Positions 8,657 through 16,884 of a DNA stretch of 64,000 nucleotides are shown here, one piece after another. The notes under the pieces were generated by a model. The model was not told the origin of the DNA. It saw nothing but the letters and a program-made list of their open reading frames with translations, and made no database searches. Position 1 is the stretch's first letter. Each line of letters begins with the position of its first letter. The stretch spans positions 3,968,001 to 4,032,000 of the forward strand of contig NZ_CP157940.1 in assembly GCF_040207125.1 (NCBI RefSeq), read 5' to 3'. The stretch comes from Lacrimispora sp. BS-2. Its GTDB lineage: Bacteria > Bacillota > Clostridia > Lachnospirales > Lachnospiraceae. The position numbers were made by a program, and so were the translations under genes.

Positions 8657-9772
8657 ATGAGAAACAAGAAAAGAATTGCCAATTTATTATTGGCTATCAT
8701 GCTTTTATTCACATTGACAGGCTGTGGATCAAATGTAAAGAATGAAAGTACTGGAAGAAAAGATGTAGAAAAAATTATCGAAGATAATGTGGATAATACC
8801 GCACATAACCAAGAAGATTCAAGTAGTGAAGAAAGTACAGCGAAGGAAAAAAGAACAGAGTATCCGGTAACTATAACTACATATGGAACCGATGGAAAAG
8901 AATTAATAACTACTTATGAGAAGGCACCTGAAAAAGTACTGGCCGTATATCAAGGAAGTATTGAGACCTTATTAGCATTAGGTCTTGAAGAACCCATAGT
9001 TGCAACGGCCGGATTAGATAATGAGGTACCAGATTCCTTAAAAGCTGCATTTTCAAAAACAAACTATTTGGATGAATTTACTCCTTCATTAGAAACAGTA
9101 ACAATGCTGGAACCAGATATGATTTTATCATGGGGTTCTCTTTTCAAAGAAAAGACATTGGGAGATGCATCGGCTTGGATAGAAAAAGGCACGAATACTT
9201 ATATTAATAGTAATACAAGACTAGCTACTGGAGAGGTTTCTTATGATAGAACACTGGAAAATGAGTACAAGGATATTTTAAACTTGGGTGTAATTTTTGA
9301 TGTACAAGATAAAGCTGAGTCCATTGTAAAGGATATGAAGGATACAGTTGAAGCAGTAACAGAAGTAGCATCAAAACAGGAGAAAAAACCATCTGTCCTA
9401 ATCTTAGAGTCCTATGATTCTACTTTTACAAATTATGGGGCAAGTAGTTTAGGTGGTGATATGGTTACTGCTTTAGGTGGTATATTAGCCAAAGAAGATG
9501 GCAGTGATTTAGGGAAAGAAGATATAATAGCTTTAAATCCAGATGTAATTTTTGTTGTATATATGCCTTATGAAGGAGACGATGCAGAAAAATTAAAACA
9601 GGAAAAATTAGATGTATTTCTTAAAGATGAGTCCTTGGCAAGTTTAAGTGCTGTACAAAACAGTAGAGTGGTGCCAATTATGTTAAGTGAAATGTATGCA
9701 AGTACGACTCGAACTAAAGATGGTATTGTGACTCTTGCCCGGGGATTATATCCAAATATTGAAATAAAATAG
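8657..9772 (+). CDS. btuF: Corrinoid-type ABC transporter substrate-binding lipoprotein (BtuF-like)
   Basis: Periplasmic-binding-fold protein of the FecB/BtuF family, 371 residues from ATG 8657, which has AAGGAG upstream. An earlier in-frame start at 8567 falls in the riboswitch terminator and is not used. It has a lipoprotein signal with lipobox LTGC, an acidic linker, then the binding domain (KVLAVYQGSIETLLALGLEE near residue 95, MLEPDMILSW, ALNPDVIFVVYMP). It should capture a corrinoid outside the membrane and hand it to the following permease. Corrinoid specificity rests on the cobalamin riboswitch, since iron-complex binding proteins look alike. Confidence 0.85.
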   Translation: MRNKKRIANLLLAIMLLFTLTGCGSNVKNESTGRKDVEKIIEDNVDNTAHNQEDSSSEESTAKEKRTEYPVTITTYGTDGKELITTYEKAPEKVLAVYQGSIETLLALGLEEPIVATAGLDNEVPDSLKAAFSKTNYLDEFTPSLETVTMLEPDMILSWGSLFKEKTLGDASAWIEKGTNTYINSNTRLATGEVSYDRTLENEYKDILNLGVIFDVQDKAESIVKDMKDTVEAVTEVASKQEKKPSVLILESYDSTFTNYGASSLGGDMVTALGGILAKEDGSDLGKEDIIALNPDVIFVVYMPYEGDDAEKLKQEKLDVFLKDESLASLSAVQNSRVVPIMLSEMYASTTRTKDGIVTLARGLYPNIEIK

Positions 9773-9774
9773 GT

Positions 9775-10842
9775 ATGAAAACAGGAAAAAAGACAGGAAA
9801 CTTATTTTGGGGCCTATGTTATCTGGGATTGATTATGGTGCTCATACTTTCGGTGCTGACTGCAATTACCTTTGGGAATGCAGAAATCACAGTCAGCCAG
9901 GTCTATGGGGTTATATTTTACAAATTATTTCATTTAGAACAATACGAGGCATTCTCGTCAGGTGCAATTCATGATGTTGTGTGGTTGATCCGTTTTCCCA
10001 GGGTACTACTTGCAATCGGGATTGGAATTGGACTATCTGTCTGTGGAGACGTTATGCAGGCAGTTGTAAAAAATCCTTTGGCTGATCCCTATGTATTAGG
10101 AATTTCCTCAGGAGCTTCTTTTGGGGCAACGCTGGCAATTATGTTGGGAATAGGAAGTCTATTTGGTAATAATTTTATAGGAGTTATGGCCTTTTTGGGT
10201 GCTCTTGGTTCTTCCTTCCTGGTAATTAGCTTATCTAACATCAGAGGAAAAGCAAAGACAGGAAAACTTATATTAGCGGGAATGGCAGTTAGCTCCATTT
10301 GTTCTGCCTTTTCCAATTTTGTGCTATATATTGCAAATGATCGAAATGCTACAACAGAAGTTGCTTTCTGGACTATGGGTAGTTTAGCCGGTGCAAAATG
10401 GGACATTGTCAAGGTGGTATTACCAATTATGATTTTAGGAGCTTTGTTTTTCTGGACACAATCAAGGAATCTCAATCTAATGCTATTAGGGGAAGATACG
10501 GCAATTACACTGGGAACAGACCTAAGAGCTGTAAGAATACTATACCTTATATTGGTATCTATTATGGTGGGGTTTTCCGTTTATTCTTCTGGTATAATCG
10601 GGTTTGTGGGATTAATTATCCCCCATGCAGTTCGTATGGTCACTGGAACTGATCATAAGAAATTAATACCAACTAGTGCGCTTGTAGGAAGTATATTCCT
10701 GGTATGGGCAGATGTAGTAAGCCGGGTCATACTAAAACATTCCGAGTTGCCAATCGGAATATTAATTTCTTTAATAGGTGCGCCTTGTTTTGTAATTTTA
10801 ATGTTACGCAAGTCATATGGAATTGGAAGGAAGAAAACATGA
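9775..10842 (+). CDS. btuC: Cobalamin-type ABC transporter permease (BtuC/FecCD family)
   Basis: A 355-residue, strongly hydrophobic FecCD-family permease. Family marks include IRFPRVLLAIGIGIGLSVCG, VMQAVVKNPLADPYVLGISS, and the coupling-helix region GIIGFVGLIIPHAVRMVTG near the C-terminus. It starts two bases after the binding protein's stop, and its stop overlaps the ATPase start (ATGA). It forms the homodimeric channel of the importer. Confidence 0.9.
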   Translation: MKTGKKTGNLFWGLCYLGLIMVLILSVLTAITFGNAEITVSQVYGVIFYKLFHLEQYEAFSSGAIHDVVWLIRFPRVLLAIGIGIGLSVCGDVMQAVVKNPLADPYVLGISSGASFGATLAIMLGIGSLFGNNFIGVMAFLGALGSSFLVISLSNIRGKAKTGKLILAGMAVSSICSAFSNFVLYIANDRNATTEVAFWTMGSLAGAKWDIVKVVLPIMILGALFFWTQSRNLNLMLLGEDTAITLGTDLRAVRILYLILVSIMVGFSVYSSGIIGFVGLIIPHAVRMVTGTDHKKLIPTSALVGSIFLVWADVVSRVILKHSELPIGILISLIGAPCFVILMLRKSYGIGRKKT

Positions 10843-11606
10843 GTATAAAGGTAGAAGACTTAACCTATTCCTATGGACATAAAAATGTATTAGATCGTGT
10901 GGAAATTCAGTTAAAAAGGAAAAGTTTTACCGGAATAATCGGTCCAAATGGATGTGGGAAATCAACCTTATTAAAATGTATTTACCGTGTACTTAAACCT
11001 CAAATAGGGACCATATGGCTGGAAGATAAACTTCTAAATAGTTATAGCGTAAAAGAATCATCAAAGTATATATCAGTTATGGCTCAGCACAATTCATACC
11101 AGTTTGATTTTAAAGTAAAAGATATTGTAATGATGGGAAGAGCCCCACATAAAAGACTGCTGGAAAGAGATACTCTAAAAGATTACCAAATTGTTGAAAA
11201 AGTTTTGGAGAGTGTGAATATGTTGGAATTTTTGGAAAGAGAATTTGCAACATTATCTGGCGGGGAACAACAAAGGGTACTCTTAGCAAGGGCATTAGCT
11301 CAAGACGCGAGGACACTCATACTCGATGAGCCAACCAATCATTTGGATATTACATATCAACTGCAATTAATGAGAATCTTAAAAAAACAAGATATCACCA
11401 TATTTGCTGCTATGCATGATTTAAATATTGCCGCCATGTACTGTGATTACCTATATATTATGAAAGCAGGAAAAGTAATCGCACAGGGTGAAACAAAAAA
11501 GATATTAACCCCAGAGAAAATTTTTGAAGTTTATCAGGTTGAATCGCAAATAGTACAGGATAAGAATGGGAAACTTCATATATTATTTACAGGAGACCAG
11601 CTATAA
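10839..11606 (+). CDS. btuD: Cobalamin-type ABC transporter ATP-binding protein (BtuD/FecE-like)
   Basis: A 255-residue ATPase. Walker A is GPNGCGKST, the Q-loop is VMAQHNSYQFDF, the signature is LSGGEQQRVLLARALAQ, Walker B is LILDEPTNHLD, and the switch His is in AAMHDLNIAA. The start at 10839 overlaps the btuC stop; the frame is open further upstream but that part is the permease in another frame. It energises corrinoid import in the same riboswitch-controlled transcript. Confidence 0.9.
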   Translation: MSIKVEDLTYSYGHKNVLDRVEIQLKRKSFTGIIGPNGCGKSTLLKCIYRVLKPQIGTIWLEDKLLNSYSVKESSKYISVMAQHNSYQFDFKVKDIVMMGRAPHKRLLERDTLKDYQIVEKVLESVNMLEFLEREFATLSGGEQQRVLLARALAQDARTLILDEPTNHLDITYQLQLMRILKKQDITIFAAMHDLNIAAMYCDYLYIMKAGKVIAQGETKKILTPEKIFEVYQVESQIVQDKNGKLHILFTGDQL

Positions 11607-11629
11607 TAAGTCAAGCTAAAAGGAGACCT

Positions 11630-12019
11630 ATGACTAATAGCCCTAAATTAATCACACAAGAAAAAATGGGAATAAAAATAGGTATATTACATTGCTTAGA
11701 GGCTACTAAGGTATGTGCCGGATGTGGATGTCTAAATGCTTTTAATCTAAAGAAAGGAAGTTTTACAGAATATGCGAAGGAAGATGTACTTGCAGCATAT
11801 TTTACTTGTAATGGATGTAAAGAACAAAATTGGGCTTCTCCAACAGAAGATATGGGAATGATAGAAAAAGTAGAAAGGTTACAATCAGAAGGAATAGATG
11901 TGGTGCATGTTGGAGTCTGTTGTGAAAATGCAGATGGAAGTTTTTGTGAAAGAATAGTAGAAATTGTTGAAATGATAAAGCTAAAAGGGATTCGGATAAA
12001 AAACAGGACTCACATGTAA
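11630..12019 (+). CDS. CGGC-domain Cys-rich protein
   Basis: A 129-residue soluble protein with nine cysteines, clustered as VCAGCGCLNAF, FTCNGCKEQ and VGVCCENADGSFC. This matches the CGGC domain, a small family thought to bind metal, without settled function. It is the last gene of the riboswitch operon, 23 bases after the ATPase, with AAAAGGAG upstream. Its place with corrinoid uptake suggests a role in handling cobalt, corrinoid or a metal freed during uptake, but this is inference from context only. Confidence 0.8.
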   Translation: MTNSPKLITQEKMGIKIGILHCLEATKVCAGCGCLNAFNLKKGSFTEYAKEDVLAAYFTCNGCKEQNWASPTEDMGMIEKVERLQSEGIDVVHVGVCCENADGSFCERIVEIVEMIKLKGIRIKNRTHM

Positions 12020-12056
12020 AACATAATTCTGGCATAATACCTTGTATAATTAACCT

Positions 12057-12116
12057 AAGATATCGGAAATGCTGTTAAGGCAAGCTTTTCAGCCTTAACA
12101 GCGTTTCCGATATCTT
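12057..12116. terminator. Long, near-perfect 25-bp inverted repeat between convergent genes
   Basis: The arm at 12057-12081 pairs with 12092-12116 at 24 of 25 positions (the exception can be a G-U pair), with a 10-base loop. It lies between the ends of the riboswitch operon (+) and the LysM-GH18 gene (-). It may act as a two-way terminator, although no long T-run follows; its length is unusual for one. Confidence 0.55.
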
Positions 12117-12224
12117 ATATTACAAAACAGGCATTATGTCAACCAATATAAAACTTGAAACAGTCTCTATAGCCAAGCGGTTCTATGGCATATTCGCAGG
12201 CAGCCCACAACCCTGCATGGACAT

Positions 12225-13508
12225 TTAAAGTTTCTGAATATGGTATTGAGTATTAATAATAAACCACATTTGTGCATCGAATTTCATAACAGTCCAAAAA
12301 GATAAGCCCTGGATATCATATTCTTCTACCAGTCCAACCCTTGCGTTAAAGCTTCTTGCATCTTTAGTCCATATTACATGAAGAATCTCATCACTATCCA
12401 TATAGTAGAAGTAAGGTGCCTGTGCTATTTCGTTAAATTGTATTGGTATACCATTATCCGAGGCAATTTCTACCGCACTATTATAAGTTATTACAGTTGC
12501 TTCTGTGGCACCGGGAATATAGGGAAGTGTCCAATCATAACCCAGGGCAGTGATTCCCAGAAAAATTTTTTCAGGGGGAATAATACTAACCATGTAATCT
12601 AACAATTTTCTTATTATATTAATCGGAAGAATTGCGTTTGGATAGCTGTAATACCTTGCCCAATCATAGGAAGAAATTATGATTCCATCTACAAAGTCAG
12701 ATAATTTTGAATAGTCTATTTTTTCGAAACTAATGTCAGGTGTAGCAATACTTGTAGCAGGCGTAACGGTAATCATCACCCTGAAACCTTCTGAATGAAA
12801 TATTGCAGCGGCCCTTTTTAAATATTCTGCAAGGTAATTTATGTTATCAAAGGTTATAGTTTCAACATATATGTTTATACCATAAAATCCTTTCGCTCTT
12901 AGTATTTGAAGAACATTATCAATCAGGAGATTCTGCACAGAAGGATTATTTAAAATATCATAGGTCACTTCACGGCTAATGATTCCCTCTCCTGTCATAG
13001 TGGAAACAAACATCATGGGCGCGGTACCGTAAGATTTAGCCAGCTGGATAAGTTCAGTATCGTCAGCATTGGAGATAATTTCTCCGTCACTTGCAGCCCT
13101 GTAATTAAATATGGTCAGATAAGATAAAAAAGGAAGTGTTTTTATTAAAACAGATTTTTCTATATGAGGAAAGATATAACCATTAGTGGCAATTGTTCTT
13201 GTTTTATTGGTTTGATAGCTTATTACTATAGTTTCACCAGCGTACAGATATTCTCTATCGGATAGATAGGGATTATTTCTTAATAATTCCATGGGTGTAG
13301 TACCGTGCTGCTCTGCAATACTCTCCAAAGTGTCGCCAGGTTGGACGGTATAGAGTGTTTCCGGTTGTACAATCACGATGGTTTGGCCGATTGCTAAATT
13401 ATCAGGGTTTGTAATTCCATTTTCCAATATCAATCGGCCAATAGGGATTTTATAATACTCTGATATAGAATAGATGGTTTCATTGGGTTGGACAACGTGT
13501 ATGATCAT
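12225..13508 (-). CDS. LysM-domain glycoside hydrolase family 18 protein (spore-type)
   Basis: A 427-residue protein with two N-terminal LysM domains (about 1-46, HVVQPNETIYSISEYYKIPI, and about 50-96, YTVQPGDTLESIAEQHGTTP) and a C-terminal GH18 barrel (about 110-425). The layout matches YaaH/SleL-type proteins of endospore formers, which bind cortex or coat peptidoglycan. No signal peptide is seen, as is usual for spore-coat members. The active-site strand reads YGINIYVE where active GH18 enzymes have D-x-E: the acid Glu is kept but the neighbouring Asp is Tyr, so catalysis is doubtful. ATG 13508 is chosen because TGAGGAAA precedes it; the frame also has a TTG at 13520. Confidence 0.87.
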   Translation of the reverse strand: MIIHVVQPNETIYSISEYYKIPIGRLILENGITNPDNLAIGQTIVIVQPETLYTVQPGDTLESIAEQHGTTPMELLRNNPYLSDREYLYAGETIVISYQTNKTRTIATNGYIFPHIEKSVLIKTLPFLSYLTIFNYRAASDGEIISNADDTELIQLAKSYGTAPMMFVSTMTGEGIISREVTYDILNNPSVQNLLIDNVLQILRAKGFYGINIYVETITFDNINYLAEYLKRAAAIFHSEGFRVMITVTPATSIATPDISFEKIDYSKLSDFVDGIIISSYDWARYYSYPNAILPINIIRKLLDYMVSIIPPEKIFLGITALGYDWTLPYIPGATEATVITYNSAVEIASDNGIPIQFNEIAQAPYFYYMDSDEILHVIWTKDARSFNARVGLVEEYDIQGLSFWTVMKFDAQMWFIINTQYHIQKL

Positions 13509-13520
13509 GGATTTCCTCAA

Positions 13521-13804
13521 ACGATCTTATTAATATTATTATATGCTAATCCTACATGTTCATAACATCATAGTATAATTATAATAGGTATCTCAATAAT
13601 ATTACGCGATATCCGGTTTAGGAAGTTGCGATAGATCATAATATAGGCGGGTATCCGCTATTCCGGGCCCGCCTCATGTTGTCAACGACTACGATTTGAC
13701 AACCGTGTATAAGTTTTATTTTATTATATATTAACTGGATATTAGACTTTCATCTTATTACTATCTGAAAACCTCCAGTTTTTGCCGAAAGGTATGAGTT
13801 GCAT
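13521..13804. other. AT-rich intergenic region with two inverted repeats
   Basis: No gene is seen. GGCGGG (13646-13651) pairs with CCCGCC (13668-13673), and GTTGTCA (13678-13684) with TGACAAC (13697-13703). These could be terminators or leftovers of an excised element, given the gene stumps that follow. Confidence 0.4.
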
Positions 13805-14130
13805 TTAGAGATTTTCTTTATAGAATACAACTAACTTTTCAACGGCTTGTCTGACTGGTTCTGGCTGGTCATATAAATCATAGTGACTTTCACCTTCAAG
13901 AATAAATAAATCCTTTTTATTTGATGCTGCTCTATTATAAAACTCATGACCATCTCTGAAGGAACCAAATGCGCCTTGCTTATTACCTATTATGATTTGT
14001 AATGGCTGAATCAGCAGTGTTTCGGCTAGATTGAAAGCGTCAAAACCTAATACAGAAGCTAAGCTCGTAAATTTCAGCATGTTTGGAGAGTTAGGGCACT
14101 GTCCCCTCGGTGTTGTATAATAATCTACAG
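13805..14130 (-). pseudogene. C-terminal stump of an alpha/beta hydrolase
   Basis: The last ~105 codons read as the end of an alpha/beta hydrolase: LLIQPLQIIIGNKQGAFGSF, then FILEGESHYDLYDQPEPVRQ with the His of a catalytic triad, then a final helix. The nucleophile Ser domain is missing. The open frame continues to 14227, but its first part is unrelated and lies antisense to a TetR fragment. This is a truncated gene left by a deletion or recombination near 14130. Confidence 0.6.
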
Positions 14131-14138
14131 CCTCCACA

Positions 14139-14330
14139 ATGCAGCTTAGTAAAAAGATAAATAAGATAAACTCTGAAAAGGATGCTGAAATACTTCTGCG
14201 ATTTTTAAGTATGGCTGTCTTAGGCATTGTAGAATCCTTTGTATTGAACCAATTTAATATTGGTACGGAGCAACTGGCAAAACAAGTGAGAAAATTACTG
14301 GCACAAAATATTTCGCTAGCTTTAGATTAA
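14139..14330 (+). pseudogene. C-terminal stump of a TetR-family regulator
   Basis: The frame encodes LLRFLSMAVLGIVESFVLNQ followed by TEQLAKQVRKLLAQN, which is the typical last helix region of a TetR ligand-binding domain. The helix-turn-helix domain is missing. It faces away from the hydrolase stump at 13805, and the two may once have been a divergent regulator/target pair now reduced to ends. Confidence 0.5.
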
Positions 14331-14554
14331 GTTTTAGATTAAGTACGTCAGCCTGAGCAGACTGTATCAAATCTGCCGCCAAGGCAATGTTAGGCTCTGG
14401 CAGCATCCTTTTTGTATCCTCAAGGCATGTTGAATGGGTGGTATTGATGCTTTCAGACCTTTGGTATTGTTACTTGTTGCTTTGCAATTGGTAAGTCACC
14501 GATGGGGGATTATCAAATAGATATCAGGGCACAATAACAAGGAGCGCGGGTGAA

Positions 14555-14700
14555 ATGTGGAAGTGCCCGAAGTGGCTCCCAGGATATAAGACTTCCAAGG
14601 GAGCAATTCAGCTGCCGCTTGGGAAGCCGATGGATTATAAACCCGTCACCCATATCGTGGGGTGGAGAATAAAACGGAAAGCGAAAGGGAGTGACACTTA
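14555..14700 (+). pseudogene. C-terminal remnant of a DUF1801 (iron-chaperone-like) protein
   Basis: The frame reads YKTSKGAIQLPLGKPMDYKP then [12 protein letters not shown], which matches the C-terminal part of DUF1801/YdhG-like proteins. The N-terminal half is absent and the frame then runs on into the next gene out of frame. It is one more truncated gene in the same scar. The preceding stretch 14331-14554 holds nothing I recognise. Confidence 0.45.
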
Positions 14701-15050
14701 TGACAAACGAGCGCGTATACAAGATGGCGTTTTCGACGGTCTACCCGTTACTTGTTCAAAAGGCGGAGCGTAAAGGGCGCACTAAATCCGAGGTTGATGC
14801 TGTGATTTGTTGGCTGACAGGGTATGACGATTCTGGTCTGAAAGCACAAATTATGAAAAATATTGATTACGAAACCTTCTTTAACGAAGCTCCACAGATA
14901 AACCCCAACGCCACCAAAATTTCAGGAGTGATTTGCGGGCACCGCGTTGAGGAAATCAAAGAACCGCTTATGCAGAAAATCAGGTGGCTTGACAAACTGG
15001 TGGACGAATTGGCAAAAGGTAAGCCAATGGAGAAGATTTTAAGAAGCTGA
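14700..15050 (+). CDS. DUF2200 family protein
   Basis: A 116-residue protein matching DUF2200 along its length: [20 protein letters not shown] near the start, [13 protein letters not shown] in the middle, and [20 protein letters not shown] at the end. The family has no established function. ATG 14700 is preferred over GTG 14691 because AAAGGGAG lies at a good distance. It appears intact although it sits among gene stumps. The following 15051-15257 contains no gene I can support. Confidence 0.8.
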   Translation: MTNERVYKMAFSTVYPLLVQKAERKGRTKSEVDAVICWLTGYDDSGLKAQIMKNIDYETFFNEAPQINPNATKISGVICGHRVEEIKEPLMQKIRWLDKLVDELAKGKPMEKILRS

Positions 15051-15257
15051 AAGTGAATAGCTAATAAAACTCCGCAAAATGCTTGGCGACAAAAACGCAA
15101 TGAAAGAAGTTAAGAAGAAGGTACCTGGTGCCAGCCTTGAGTTAATGATTTGCACAAAAGCCATAGCCACGACTTTGGATTCTCTTCCATAAAGCTCATG
15201 TTGTGCTGATGGAAGAGATAAATACAGCGTATATTGTTACATCATTGTGTAGGATAC

Positions 15258-16052
15258 TTACCCTCCATTTTTTCTTTGTATCTGGCTTGGCGCATAGCCG
15301 GTGCGTTTTTTGAATAAACGGCTGAAATGAAGCGGATCGGCATATCCCACAGCATCCGCAGCCTCGGTCACGGTACAACCCTGTTCACGCAAAAGCTTAG
15401 CGGCCATATTAATCCTGTAATCTATAAGAAAATCAATGGGCCGGCACTGGGTATATTTATAAAAAAGATAGGAGAGCTGTGACTTGCTTTTCCCGATATA
15501 ATTTGCCAGATCCTCCATTGTCAGTGGACTTCTGCAGTTATCTTCTATATAGTCCACAAGCTCTTTTACGATGCGGTAATCTTCGGCAGAATTATCTTTT
15601 TCACCGTTGAAAAAAATACTCTGAAAAATTTGCCGGGACAGTAACTGCTTTTGAAGGATAGAATGTATGTCTATCTCTTCATTGGCATCAGCCAGCTCCT
15701 GCAAAACCGGAGAAACAGCAGGCAGATCAATGGGTATGGAAAACAATAAATTACTGCTTATTTGATGGTAATAAATATTGATATGAGTAAACGGATTCTC
15801 TCCTGATACATGAAAGGCAAGCTGACACCCCGGGCAGCCATGCACCACTGTTCCCGGTTTTGCAAGAAAGCATTTATCATCAAACCTTATTTCTGCTTCT
15901 CCCTCAAGGGGAAAGATAAATGCCCCGTGTATGGTTTGGTAAGAGGTAGGCTTGTCTGATGGCTGCTTCACAAATCGTATTACATTATTTACGCGGAACG
16001 GAGAAAGCCGATAGGCCTGTTTCAGTATATTCAGAGCAGTTTGAGCCTCCAT
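15258..16052 (-). CDS. AraC-family transcriptional regulator of the siderophore operon
   Basis: A 264-residue regulator with an N-terminal cupin-like sensor region (about 25-110) and two C-terminal helix-turn-helix motifs (about 165-262). The first reads MEDLANYIGKSKSQLSYLFY and the second VTEAADAVGYADPLHFSRLF, followed by KKRTGYAPSQ. It is the last gene of the minus-strand iron-complex transport operon, after the esterase, from which it is separated by a hairpin. By analogy with YbtA-type regulators it may sense the imported ferric chelate; that is inferred from position. ATG 16052 has GAAGGGA upstream; an earlier in-frame start at 16073 lacks one. Confidence 0.87.
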   Translation of the reverse strand: MEAQTALNILKQAYRLSPFRVNNVIRFVKQPSDKPTSYQTIHGAFIFPLEGEAEIRFDDKCFLAKPGTVVHGCPGCQLAFHVSGENPFTHINIYYHQISSNLLFSIPIDLPAVSPVLQELADANEEIDIHSILQKQLLSRQIFQSIFFNGEKDNSAEDYRIVKELVDYIEDNCRSPLTMEDLANYIGKSKSQLSYLFYKYTQCRPIDFLIDYRINMAAKLLREQGCTVTEAADAVGYADPLHFSRLFKKRTGYAPSQIQRKNGG

Positions 16053-16090
16053 TTTATCCCTTCTTTCTTTCAATACGGTAATAGGGAAAC

Positions 16091-16123
16091 CACCGCATAA
16101 GGACAGACTGCTCCTTTGCGGTG
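16091..16123 (-). terminator. Hairpin between esterase and AraC genes
   Basis: CACCGCA..AAGG (from 16091) pairs with CCTT..TGCGGTG (to 16123), with a short T-run on either side. It may reduce read-through from the transport operon into the AraC gene. Confidence 0.5.
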
Positions 16124-16162
16124 TTTTCCCAAATAGATTTAATTCGTATGGATTTATGCTTG

Positions 16163-16870
16163 TTATTGGAACTGCTTATCCAAATAAGTCAATGCCCCGG
16201 ATAATTTCAGAGGAATATTTTCATGATGTCCGTAGGGATTCCACTGCATTTCTATATTGCACTGGGGCAAGTGATTTATGAGCGCTTCATAAGTATCCTT
16301 TGTTGCCTGTGCAGCATTTCTTTTTATATCATGGGCACCTTTTCCCTCATCTTCCCCTGAAGAAAGAAATACGGACGCCTTTTTGTTGATCAGAGAGTTC
16401 TTTTTCACAAATCCGGTCCAGTCCGGATACCAGAAAGAACCCGAAATTGATACAACATCATCGAAGATATCTGTCTTATACAAAGAATAAATCCCAAGCA
16501 GTCCGCTAAGGGAGTGCCCCAATAATGCGGTTTGAGAGGGAAATGCATTGCCAAACAGCTTCTTATTAACGCCTGGAATCAGAACCTTCCCCAAATAATC
16601 CAGAAACTCCCCGCCCTTACCTCCGAAATCGGCAAAACGTTCATGAAGCGCTTTGGCTGGCCAGGGTGTATACTCGGACAGCCGGTCCAAAGGCGGTATA
16701 CCCACTAAAAGAAAACGGTATGATTTTTTTTCTCCCTGGATTTTTTCCAGCGCCTTGAAAATGATGTCCGAATCCAGCGCATATACAACCGGACAACTGC
16801 TTGTTCCGGGAGAAAAGCCGGATGGCACCAGTAGTTCTAAGTCTCTTCCTGCTATATGAATTGTTTGCAT
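16163..16870 (-). CDS. Siderophore-esterase-like alpha/beta hydrolase
   Basis: A 235-residue member of the esterase D/Fes/IroE group. The nucleophile elbow is GHSLSG near residue 115; the later SSGEDEG segment and the His in YGHHENIPL complete a likely Ser-Asp/Glu-His triad. There is no signal peptide, so it should act in the cytoplasm. In this family such enzymes hydrolyse ester-linked ferric siderophores after import and release iron. Its place directly after a FecBCD-type transporter (15 bases from the binding-protein stop) supports this. ATG 16870 is preferred to the in-frame GTG 16879 because AAGG precedes it. Confidence 0.85.
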   Translation of the reverse strand: MQTIHIAGRDLELLVPSGFSPGTSSCPVVYALDSDIIFKALEKIQGEKKSYRFLLVGIPPLDRLSEYTPWPAKALHERFADFGGKGGEFLDYLGKVLIPGVNKKLFGNAFPSQTALLGHSLSGLLGIYSLYKTDIFDDVVSISGSFWYPDWTGFVKKNSLINKKASVFLSSGEDEGKGAHDIKRNAAQATKDTYEALINHLPQCNIEMQWNPYGHHENIPLKLSGALTYLDKQFQ

Positions 16871-16884
16871 TTGTTTCACCTTAA

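Noticed and set aside
14139..14227. Extension of the hydrolase stump to a complete 140-codon gene on the minus strand
   Set aside because: Codons beyond about 14130 are antisense to the TetR remnant and do not fit a hydrolase fold.
15051..15257. Gene between DUF2200 and AraC
   Set aside because: Fragments look protein-like for short runs, but no frame has a start, length or family match.
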